In this document: positions 1-8,575 of the stretch, one piece after another
Layout of the letters: each line of letters begins with the position of its first letter
Numbering within the stretch: the first letter of the stretch is position 1
Assembly: GCA_023213395.1 (NCBI GenBank)
Contig: CM041465.1
Coordinates: forward strand, 85,381,741-85,445,740
Direction: 5' to 3'
From: Cycas panzhihuaensis
Taxonomy: Eukaryota > Cycadophyta
Length of the DNA: 64,000 nucleotides
Position numbers and translations under genes: made by a program
Notes under the pieces: model-generated
What the model was told of the DNA's origin: nothing
The model's input: the letters and a program-made list of their open reading frames with translations, nothing else
Database searches by the model: none

Positions 1-1
1 T

Positions 2-574
2 TTCGATCCCAGAGATCTTCCCACATCTAGTGGAAGGGAACGCCAGTGGAACTTCCCTTTCACTATTACCATAGATACTCCTGATTGCACATTGCGAAGA
101 ACCATTGTGGACAACGGTTCTTCCGTCAATGCCAAGCCCTTGCGCGTTATGCAAGAGCTTGGCATTTCCACCTTGGAACCCATTCCATGGCGTTGTCAAG
201 GTTAAGACGGTAGCAAGAAGGCTCCCTTGGGATCTGTCTCGATACCTCTTACTCTTGAGGACAAGACTGTCGTTACTAACATCATCGTCCTCGATGTTGA
301 CGTGGATTACAACTTGCTTCTGGGTTGACCATGGCTTAACCAAATGGGAGCCGTGTGTTCCACCCATTGGGGGCAACTTAAATTTGTCCATAACAGGCAA
401 ATGAAAGTTGTCTCCTGCGAGTGATCGCTCACCAAACAAGCTAGGCCTTCTACCCAGGCAAGCCATGGCCATACAAAGGGAAACAAATGTCCTCCCGACC
501 ATGTCTCAGCTTGTTCCATTGGAATCCCTGATTCCTCTTACCGCGAAGAAGGTCCCATATCTTCTTCTCTTGAT
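2..574 (+). pseudogene. Tat-1 retropepsin-like protease (broken)
   Basis: Reading frame 2 gives the aspartic protease of the polyprotein, which would cut Gag-Pol. The active-site motif is TIVDNGSSVN with the catalytic Asp at 110-112; the usual retroviral D-T/S-G is D-N-G-S here, and Tat-3 has the same D-N-G-S, so it is a family trait and not decay. A second conserved block (VLDVDVDYNLLLG) lies at about 290-328. Stops at 203 (TAA) and 329 (TGA) interrupt it. The preceding gag is outside the window. The frame runs on into the linker ORF at 575. Confidence 0.8.
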
Positions 575-1294
575 TTGACACGTTTCGCCCCCATTGGTGT
601 CAGGAGCTATGGGTACCTCGCCATGTTTGATGATGACAGGTCCCATAGTGAGGATGAGGATCGTCCTCACCCAGTTTCATTTCTCTGTACTAGTGTGGGG
701 CATCCTCCTAGTCCTAGGTTTCCTCCTAGGACCCCTTTTGTTATAGAGCCTGGTCATTTTCACATGTCACATGACATTACATATGTCGATCATCACGTTC
801 CTGGCTCTTCCGTCCCATCACCTCCCGCAGGTGATAATGTTGAGAGTTTCCCTCTTGCTTTTTACGAGGGACCTCTCCTTGACTCTCCTTCAGAGTCTCT
901 TAGGGATGATGGGCAGCTTTCAGGCCATATTGGTCCTATCGCTCCCACGCTATCCCGCACCTTGTCCATTCGAAGTCAGGTCATCCATGAGGTGGACTAC
1001 TTCGAAGATGATGAGGCTTTGCTGGAGCACTCAGCAGGTTCCATGCCCAATTTGCCTCCTGGTCACTACAAGCTTGGCCACCAGAAGGTCTTAGCAATTG
1101 GGTCCACTTTAGCTGACCCAATCCCTTCTTCCATTTCCACTCTTCTGGTCGATCTTGCCCCCCTCTATTTCGAGGAGGGGAATGCCATGTGCATGGGGGC
1201 AACTCAGGACATAGTCCTTGCCCCGGACAAGGTCATCAGGGTAGGAGCGGAATGTACTCCTGATGAAGTGAGGGAATACTCCCTCCTGTTCTAG
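575..1294 (+). pseudogene. Tat-1 protease-RT linker segment of the polyprotein
   Basis: This is an uninterrupted 239-codon stretch in the same frame as the protease and the first part of RT. It is rich in Ser, Pro, Asp and His and has no catalytic motif that I recognise. A nearly identical stretch occurs in Tat-2 (62831-63720, minus) and a shorter, decayed one in Tat-3 and Tat-4. The end (…REYSLLF, then TAG) lies at a codon where Tat-2 has TGG, so the stop is a decay mutation and not a true end. It is probably a spacer in the Pol polyprotein. The first ATG at 575 is internal and should not be read as a start. Confidence 0.65.
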
Positions 1295-2179
1295 GAATTC
1301 CGTGATGTATTCACATGGGACTACTCGGACATGAAGGGCATCGATCCCTCCATCGTCACCCATAACCTTATGACCATTCCTGATGCTCACCCAGTGCGTC
1401 AGAAGCAGCGTCCCCTTCACCCAAAGCTTTCAGCTATCGTTAAGATGGAGGTTAAGAAGCTTCTGGATGCGGGACTCGTTTCTTCCATCGATTACCCTAA
1501 GTGGGTATCGAATATCGTTCTCGTTGCTAAGAAGAATGGGACCATTCGTATTTGTGTCGATTTTCACGATATAAACAATGCTTGTCCTAAGAACAACTTT
1601 CCTCTTCCCTTCATCGATCAAATAATCGATCATACGGCAGGATTCAAAGTTATGTCCTTGATGGACGGCTTCTCCATTATAACCATTGATTTCTCCTAAA
1701 GACTGCCATAAGACGTCCTTCACTGCGCCATGGGGTACCTTCGCCTATAAGGCAATGCCCTTTGGTCTTAAGAATGCAGGGGCTACTTATCAAAGAGCCA
1801 TGCATTTTATCTTTCACGACCTCATCAACAATACGTTGGAGGTCTTCATGGATGATATGATGGGCCTTTCACGTACCAGATCCCATCATCCCTCCGACTT
1901 GCACGCCATCTTCACAAGATACCGTAAGTATCACGTTAGCCTGAACCCGTTGAAATGTGTGTTTGCTGTCACTTCAGGCAAATTCTTGGCTTTCCTCGTG
2001 TCCCAACAAGGAATCCAAATCGATCCAGAAAAAGTCAAGGCAATCCTTGACATGCCGCCGCCTAGGACCCAACGACAAATTTAGTTGTTCCTGGGCAGGC
2101 TTGGTTTTCTGAGGCATTTCTTGGTAAATTTTGCCATAAACACCAAGCCTCTTACGAACCTATTGAAGAAAGGAGCCCC
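1295..2179 (+). pseudogene. Tat-1 reverse transcriptase (frameshifted)
   Basis: This is a Ty3/gypsy reverse transcriptase. Visible blocks are WVSNIVLVAKKNGTIRICVD (about 1502-1561), the KNAGATYQRAMHFIF block (about 1770-1815) and the catalytic block FMDDM with its two aspartates within 1845-1856. FMDD replaces the more usual YVDD; Tat-2 has the same FMDD. A small deletion near 1675-1695 shifts the frame from 2 to 0, shown because the text reads on as ISPKDCHKTSF in the new frame while Tat-2 has a longer version here. A TAG near 2083 follows. RNase H continues in frame 0. Confidence 0.85.
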
Positions 2180-2690
2180 TTTTGTTTAGTCAGACAAGAC
2201 CCAAAAAGCCTTCGTAGGGCTCAAGGAAGCTCTCGTTTCCACCCTTACGCTGGCGCCTCCTCACTTTGATAGGCCCTTCATCCTATACACCTCGGTAACC
2301 GATGAATCCCTGGGTGCAATGCTTACACAAGAGGATGATTCGGGAACCGAGAGGACTATTTATTTTATCAGCTACACTCTCGTTGCCGCTGAATTAAACT
2401 ACCCCCTCGCTGAAAAGGAATGCCTCTCCTTGGTCCATGCGACCAAGAAGTTTAGGCATTACTTGCTTGGCAATACAACCAAGGTGATCATTCAATCCGA
2501 TCCCTTGCATTACTTACTTACTCATTCAGACTTGATAGGTAGGACAGGTCGTTGGGTCGTCCTGCTTCAAGAGTTCGACTTACAAGTAATTAACAGGAAG
2601 TCGAAGAAGGAAATGATAGTAGCAGAGCAATTAGCAGATGCTGCCATTCCCAACGCGAGTAGCGTTCCTATTGATGACTCTTTCCCGGAT
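2180..2690 (+). pseudogene. Tat-1 pol RNase H domain
   Basis: This domain degrades the RNA strand of the RNA-DNA hybrid during replication. The block DRPFILYTSVTDESLGAML (about 2268-2322) carries the first acidic residue. EKECLSLVHATKKFRHYLLG follows, and IIQSDPLHYLL (about 2490-2520) carries the third acidic residue. The frame is 0, continuous with the second part of RT. The stop at about 2187 sits where Tat-2 has TGG. From 2319 the frame is open for 201 codons into the integrase N-terminal part. Tat-2 carries the same domain at 61680-62180 on the minus strand. Confidence 0.8.
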
Positions 2691-3989
2691 GAGTCTATCA
2701 TGACCGTCTGTGATGCTTCTCCTCACCCACTCGCCGACAGCGAGTGGTATGGTAACATTGTGCGATATCTTACTCAACAAGAATATCGCCTTGAAGCCAG
2801 TAACAAGGTTAGGTCGCGCATCTACGCCACTACTAGGCAACACTTCCTCGTGGATGGAGTGTTGTACAAGAGATCCTTCGATGGGATCCTGCTTCGCTGT
2901 GTCGCTCCTAACGAAGCGGACTAAATACTCCGCGAATGCCATCATGGTGTTTGTAGGGGCCATTTTGGGGGCTAATCCATGGCCTAGAGGATCTTCCGCA
3001 TGGGTTATTACTAGCCATCCTTGTTCAAGGACACCCACGCATGTGCCCTTAGATGTCGGCAATGTTAGAAGTACGCCAATGTCTCTCACGTACCTTCCAA
3101 GGCATTACACCCTATCGTGTCTCCATGGCCCTTTTCTTAATGGGGCTTAGACCTCATTGGGGCTATATCGCTGCCATCTTTCGCACAACATAGATATATC
3201 CTAACTGCTACCAAATACTTCACTAAATGGGCAGAGACAATCCCTGTGTCCACTACCCCTAGCAAGACGATAGCCACCTTCGTCTACTAGCATATTATCT
3301 GCTATTTCGGGATCCCAGATGTCCTAATCACGGATAATGGAACTTCCTTCTGTAATAAGGAAATGGACGAATTGTGCGAGAAATTCAAGATCTCACATAA
3401 GACGTCATCCCCTTATTACTCCCAAGCAAACAGGCAAGTTGAATCCTTCAACAAAATGCTCGTCAGTATTTTAAAGAAAATCGTCGCCTAGTCTCAAAGG
3501 GATTGACACATCTAACTCCCTTCCGCCTTGTGGGCTTATCGCACTTCCATCCGCATGGCTACCAGAATGACCCCATTCTCGTTAGTCTATAGAACCGAGG
3601 CGATACTCCCACTGGAAGTGGAGATCCCCTCTCTTTGGGTTTCCCTTCGAGGCCTCATTGATGAGGAGTCTATTCACCAGGCTCGCCTCCTATACCTCGA
3701 AGCCCTGGATGAGAGGCGCTTAATGGCTTATCAAGCGAACCCCACTTCGAAAGCCCACTTGCAAAGGACACACGACAAACGTCTTCGTGCTCGTCCTTTG
3801 TGCCTCGGGGACCATGTCCTCAAATTGGAGTACCTTTATGATCGCTTGGCCAAATTCGGGCCCAAATGGGTAAGCCCCTTCGTCGTTCTCGAAAGCCTCG
3901 ATAACGGCGCATGTAGGATCGCCACCTTAGACGGCTTAGAATTTGAGAAAGCGGTCAATGGAAAATTCCTTAAGAAGTTTTACGCGTGA
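2691..3989 (+). pseudogene. Tat-1 integrase (several nonsense codons)
   Basis: This is a DDE integrase that would insert the cDNA into the genome. The N-terminal zinc-binding HHCC region lies at about 2930-3070. The catalytic core residues are Asp 3150-3152 (WGLDLIGA), Asp 3333-3335 (TDNGTSF) and Glu 3441-3443 (QVESFNK). The last two are 35 residues apart, as expected for D-D-35-E. The C-terminal module (GPKWVSPFVVLESL, about 3859-3900) matches the GPY/F type, and I see no chromodomain. Stops at about 2922, 2969, 2981, 3009, 3063, 3138, 3288, 3489, 3504 and 3510 break it; most that can be compared sit on CAA, CAG or TGG codons of Tat-2. The last ORF (3528-3989) is intact and ends at the natural TGA. 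Confidence 0.88.
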
Positions 3990-4087
3990 TCTTTCCGCTC
4001 TTTCTCTGCCATGCTCTGAAATGAGCCTAAACTACCATTTTAAGTTGTTCCCATTCCTCCCAACCATGGGTAGGATGGCAATTTAAG

Positions 4088-4339
4088 ATGGATTTTCACT
4101 TCTTCTTCTGGTTCCTCCCACGGAACCCGCGTTCCTGTGTGCTCTTGGGAACCTTTGTCCTCCTATTTGGGCATCCCCCGACTAGGACGACGCTGTGGAG
4201 TATCGTCACTCCCTTCTTCTGCCTATTGTTTCCTTCGCATATTTCGCTGTGCTCCTCCATGGACGTGTATGTCGCTCTGTTTCTAACCCCACACCTCTCA
4301 ATCATCTCTACTTATAGTGGATGTGTGTGCTCATGTTAG
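4088..4339 (+). CDS. Hypothetical 83-residue ORF after integrase, kept in Tat-2
   Basis: I do not recognise this protein. It starts about 100 bp after the integrase stop and has two hydrophobic stretches (FHFFFWFLP near the start and VLLGTFVLLFG around residues 21-31). It ends in a Cys-containing tail (GGCVCSC in Tat-2, SGCVCSC here). Tat-2 has an ORF of identical length in the matching place (59975-60226, minus) with most residues the same, although nearby pol genes in both copies are broken. It lies beyond the predicted 3' end of the antisense gene, so the similarity may simply reflect shared ancestry. Tat-3 has no clear equivalent. Confidence 0.3.
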   Translation: MDFHFFFWFLPRNPRSCVLLGTFVLLFGHPPTRTTLWSIVTPFFCLLFPSHISLCSSMDVYVALFLTPHLSIISTYSGCVCSC

Positions 4340-4579
4340 ACATATAGCCATACATGGAAGGAAATACATGCTATCTCTATCATAGATGATACACACCATT
4401 TCATGTCAAAATGGGGTTCCAATTACCTCATATATATACATATATATATAGATATGTCAAAATATCATGGTACATCATACATGTGGGAAGCCGGGATCCT
4501 TGCAGGGGGGTACAATCATGTGAGCCTATATATGACCCCCTGGAGGCCCGTGCTTTCCTGTCAAAACCATATGTACATC
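4340..4579. other. Tat-1 spacer, 3' flank of the antisense gene
   Basis: No gene is seen here. The stretch holds short TA-rich runs (4430-4460) and lies just beyond the predicted end of the minus-strand plant mobile domain gene, where a poly(A) region would be expected. The matching part of Tat-2 (59661-59974) is strongly AT-rich. Confidence 0.4.
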
Positions 4580-7148
4580 TCATCTACTACTGTCCTGATC
4601 CTGGGGTGCCATCCCTCGGTCTGTGAGATCCCTCTCCTAGGGACCACATCCCTCTGAGGCTCCTCTTGGGCCTCCGTGAGCTGCCTGCCTCGCTCCCCTC
4701 ATCCCAAGGCCGTCTCGGGGTTGTAGTCGCTGTGTGTATATGGGTCCAGCTCCTGCTCGACCTCGAGACCATCTACGCTACTAACTAATCGTATCGAGTC
4801 TAGATATGATCCCTCTCTCCCCGGAGTCCCTCCTCCATAGTCCTGAACTTCTCCTATGTCGCCTTGAGGCGCTCCTCTAGTACTGCTAGGCAGATGCTGC
4901 TCCCCGCATCTCCTCCTAGTCCGCTCCGAGCCTCTAAGGCCTGGACTCATCCGCGCAACTCATCCCGCTCGCCCCTGGTCGCGTTGAGCTCTCCCTGCAG
5001 CTGTCCTCAGAATGCCATGTGCTCCTGGGTCTCTACAGCCCAAATGTCTCTCACCCTCACCAGTGGGGCGAATGCCTGCATGTGGGCTCCTGCCGACCTG
5101 GGCGCATCCTCTACCTGGATGGGTGGTTGCCCCTCTGCGTAGACCTAAGGGAACATCTCCCTCACCATGGCCTCCACCAGTCTCCAGACCTCTGCTACTC
5201 CTGTCAATGCAACATGCCGTGTGTTAGTGTGTATCCTCATTGCATACCATAATAAAATGAAATCAAAGATCTATCTAGATGTCAAACAACTAAGGAAACG
5301 ATTAGGTCTCACCTGCCGCGGCCGCCGGCTCCTCTGCTCGGGTGACATCCTCATCTCCTGGCCCTCTACCAGCTGTAAGTACCTCGTTCTCAGGTACATC
5401 CTCTGCCTCTACCTCGCCCCTAGCAGGGACTGGCTCGACCCTCACCTCTCTGTATCTCCTCACGATCCGTAGTCTGTGAGCCTTGGTCTCGGGCACCCTG
5501 CTCGCCTCGGCAGCTCCTGATGGGCCTACCCCTTCTCCAGCAATCCCGGATGGTCCTACTACTCCCTCTGTCAACCGTGATGGACCTGCCTCTCCTGCAG
5601 GTCGTGATGGGCCAGCCCCATCTCCCCTATCATAACTGTCATCGCCGCTATCACCATCGTTGTCATTGTCATCATCGTCAACGGGCGCTCCTACTCTACT
5701 CGCTCTGTCGTCACTCTCCTACCTCACTGCTCTGTAGGGCTCTACTGTATAGTCTGTCAGAGTGAGGAGGTCGAGTGATGTCGCATCGGCCAGCCGACCA
5801 CGGGCACAGTCCTCTGTCCCTCGGAGCCTCGTCTGCCATCTGTGGACTATTGGGGCCCACTCAGCTATGGGGAATGGCCCTCTTGCTAATGCCACTGCTA
5901 CAAAATGATCAAAAAGCTAGCATTGCAACAGCGTGCTGTAAGAAAACCCTCCTCTGCCGGATCTCTGGATGGTGTCTAGCTGGGCAACGAGGTTCGCCGC
6001 AACTAGAGTGGCCCGATCCATCCACTCACCGGCCTCACACCAGTGCGCTACATCCACCCAACCTCTAGGGATCTCCCTATAGTTCTGTTTCTAGGAAATC
6101 TTGAATAGAATGCATAGTAGTATCAACTTCCTCGCCCGAGGAATCCTGGACATGAGCATAGTCTAGAGGGGAGCTCCCCTCCGCTCCCACCTATTAGTCC
6201 TTGTGAGGAACTAGGTTGCCTCCCTATGTCTTTGCCTCGGTCTTTGGCGGCACTCCACCTCAGCCTCCTGTCCTTTGGAACTCCCAGGATCTGCTTAATA
6301 TCTCCTAGGGTGATCGTGACATCGCCTATCTGAGGCAAGTGAAATACATACCTCCTCCGGTCCCAGTGTGACACAATGTCAACCAGAAGCCTCTGGTCTG
6401 ACGCGAACTGGGGGGTCTTGAGGGCCTTGTATAGGCCACACCTCTTCAGAGTTGCCTTGTCCTCTTGGGACGCCATCTCTAAGTAACTCAGTATCGGCAT
6501 GCCGACTTTCTTGCGGTTATCCACCGCGATAACTACCTGTAATCATCAAAAGTCAGTCAAGGTCAGCCTCCTAGCAGTCATCTAGGCTCCTAGCTATCTT
6601 TCTAATTTTCCTTTCTATTTTTGGGGGCTGTTTGGCCCATTTTCTGGTTTTTTCTAGTTTTCTGGCTGCGTACCACTCCAAATTTAGCGGTACCGCTAAA
6701 TTTGGAGCGGGTCCCGCAGCGATCGCTCTCCCGTAGTGATCCCGTGACCAAGATCGCGATGCCGCGATCTTGGCTATGGTACGAATGGCAACCCCCCAAA
6801 AAGAGGGGGTTTCAGCCTAAAAAATCCCAAAATTTTTTATGGTGGACCCCCGTAGGGCCCACCGGGACCAGGGCTCCCTAATGCCCAGGTCCCCACCTCT
6901 TTCCAGGTCTAATTCAAACTCTGAGAGGCATCCGATTACCTATAAGGGGCATAAAAATCATAAAAATTAACTAAAAAGCATCAAACTTTGAACTTCGAAA
7001 TGGCAAGGGTTTCGTGAGATTCACTCACTAGATCCGGCCTGACCGTCGTCATCTAGTCCCTCTTATCGTAATAACTCTCACCACGCTTGGATCCAATGGT
7101 CGGATCGTCTCCTACGTGCCTCTGAATTCAGGTAGCACTCCGCATCAT
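4580..7148 (-). pseudogene. Tat-1 antisense plant mobile domain (PMD) gene, multi-exon, decayed
   Basis: Read on the minus strand, exon 1 is 7148-7029 (ATG at 7148), with donor GTGAGT at 7028. The acceptor AG at 6538-6537 opens exon 2 at 6536. Exon 2 carries the mobile domain core: VFHLPQIGDVTITLGDIKQI, then LGVP. More domain sequence (GEWMDRATLVAANLVAQLD) follows, then an acidic Asp run near 5690-5640 and a basic Arg-rich part. A 102-bp intron (5312-5211, GTGAGA…CAG) precedes a C-terminal coiled coil (ELNATRGERDELRG, LEERLKAT) ending at about 4580. PMD proteins are plant nuclear proteins related to transposon-borne genes; the role here is unknown. Exon 1 is broken by TGA where Tat-2 has CGA, and more stops lie in the coiled coil. 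Boundaries between exon 2 and the acidic part are unresolved. Confidence 0.72.
6676..6707. repeat. Perfect 32-bp palindrome, GGTACC centre, in intron 1 of the PMD gene
   Basis: The two halves pair without mismatch around GGTACC at 6689-6694, with the inner arms AAATTTAGC on the left and GCTAAATTT on the right. The same element is found in Tat-2 (57531-57564, one mismatch), in decayed form in Tat-3 intron 1 (31235-31258), and as related palindromes in the LTRs of the Tat elements. It could fold as an RNA hairpin or bind a dimeric protein. Confidence 0.85.
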
Positions 7149-7211
7149 AAGGAAAAGGCTCTGGTTTCGTATGAGAGCCGGTGAAAATGAATCTGATTTT
7201 TATTTGTTTTC

Positions 7212-7219
7212 CTTATATA
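7212..7219 (-). promoter_or_regulatory. TATA box of the Tat-1 antisense PMD gene
   Basis: The minus strand reads TATATAAG, 71 nt upstream of the ATG at 7148. Tat-2 has the same box at exactly the same distance, and Tat-3 has TATATAAA in the matching place. Flanking bases (CC before, GAAAAC after) are also kept. Confidence 0.7.
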
Positions 7220-7743
7220 GGCGGGGGCCCCGACGGGCACTTCCTCCATTTCTGGCTTCGCAATAGTCATTGGGATTGTCTCATTCCCCTGATAGCCTTT
7301 CCCTTCTGGCCTTGTCTCCCACTATGCTCTATTGATGCCCTTTTTGCCCTCCCTTATAAGGGCATTTATGACACCTCATTATTGCACTTTTGCCAGGGCC
7401 CTTCTGTATCGTTTTGCATGCTACTCCCGTGCATGCCCGAGTTTATACTCGTTTAGCTCATTTCGCCACCCTAGACTCATTTTCGCAGCCCTTTCTTGCT
7501 CCTAGGGTCTCCAAAGGGAATGCTCCTCCATCTGGAGGCATGTTTTGCTTCTTAAAGCAACCTTTGGCACTCCAGGGCGTCTTTTCTCCACCCACTCTCA
7601 GCCAGTGGCCGGATTGCTTACTTTCATTCTCGGGTAACCTCATTGCTAGGTCCTCCTACCCTTCTCGGCCACCTCCTTGCTCACCATTCAAGTCTTTCTT
7701 TTACTTTCACCATTATTTGTCTACCAGAGTTTAGTATTCAGGC
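7220..7743. other. Tat-1 spacer between PMD promoter and aRNH
   Basis: No gene is supported here. The stretch is the upstream region of the antisense PMD promoter and at the same time the upstream region of the sense aRNH. Plus-strand reading frames occur, but they do not stay aligned with the longer frame in Tat-2, so I do not call them coding. Confidence 0.5.
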
Positions 7744-8166
7744 ATGTCCCTTCTCGTTTTTGCCAATGGTGGAAGTCGCGGCAACCCCGGACCTTCCGCC
7801 ACTGCGTGGATTCTTCGTAGCCCCTCTGGACATGATTTCTTGCGTTCTGGGGTCTTTCTTCTTGAGGCTACCAATAACGAAGCTGAATACACGGTCATTA
7901 TTGAAGCCCTGACCGATGCTCTCTGTTTCCATCGCGGGTCCATAGTGTTGTTTTACGATTCTTAGGTCATGGTGTCCCATCTCACCCAAGTCTACCAGGT
8001 GCGATGCCCTCACCTGAGAACCCTCACGTCTGCTGCCAAGTCTCTTCTAGCTTATTTCTCATTGGTGGATATTCAGCATATCCCTAGGCACCTCAATGCT
8101 GAGGCCAACAGCCTCGTCCACCTCATCCTTAAGCGTCGCCTTCCTCTTCTAGATGACCCCCCCTAA
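7744..8166 (+). pseudogene. Tat-1 second RNase H (aRNH-type) domain after integrase
   Basis: This is an RNase HI-like domain distinct from the pol RNase H. Motifs are NGGSRGNP (about 7765-7790), NNEAEYTVIIEAL (about 7870-7915), LFYDS (about 7948) and, after a stop, HLNAEANSL (about 8090-8115). The second and third acidic positions (E and D) are present. The first acidic residue is Asn here but Asp in Tat-2 (DGGSRGNP), a GAT-to-AAT change, and the last motif has AN where Tat-2 has AD. TAG near 7963 replaces a CAG-type Gln codon. A second RNase H after integrase is known from some Tat-lineage plant elements. This copy should be inactive. Confidence 0.8.
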
Positions 8167-8425
8167 GGCTTACATGGCCAGCCCTTGCCCAAGCCTCCGG
8201 TTGCTGTTAGTTAGATGTGCTTGCTCTATTTGCTGGATGCCCTCCTATTTCACGTTGCACTTCAGCAATGGGGGCATCCCCTTTTACTTGCTTATTTCAG
8301 TTACAGGTCGATGTTTAGACGACGCGTAGGCAGCCCCTACGTTGTCCTCGTTCTCTGTTTCCCTTGTCCATGTGTTCCACCACGACACTTGCCTACGCCC
8401 TTAGTCCACATGCTACTCTTTATTG

Positions 8426-8493
<68 letters not shown>

Positions 8494-8564
8494 TGTGCTA
8501 CTCATATCTTTGATTGTCAGCATTCGCCATCACGTTACGCTTCCGAATAGTGAGGCTCTGCTAC
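8167..8564. other. Tat-1 tail between aRNH and polypurine tract
   Basis: No gene is seen. The stretch contains the (TA)n run listed separately and is conserved with Tat-2 55752-56103. Confidence 0.5.
8428..8490. repeat. (TA)n microsatellite, about 63 bp
   Basis: An unbroken TA dinucleotide run. Tat-2 has only about 18 bp of TA at the matching site (55825-55842), so the tract has changed length in one copy since they split. Confidence 0.95.
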
Positions 8565-8575
8565 CAAGGGGGTAG
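8565..8575 (+). other. Tat-1 polypurine tract
   Basis: CAAGGGGGTAG lies directly before the LTR start TGTTTCCC. It would prime plus-strand DNA synthesis. The same tract with small changes stands before the 3' LTR in Tat-2, Tat-3 and Tat-4. Confidence 0.85.

Noticed and set aside
1331-1699. ORF 1331-1699 as a separate gene
   Set aside because: It is the RT N-terminal part of the polyprotein lying between a decay stop and a frameshift, not an independent gene.
4403-4657. Plus-strand ORFs 4403-4657 and 4411-4626
   Set aside because: They overlap each other and the antisense PMD 3' end, contain TA-repeat-coded residues, and are not conserved in Tat-2.
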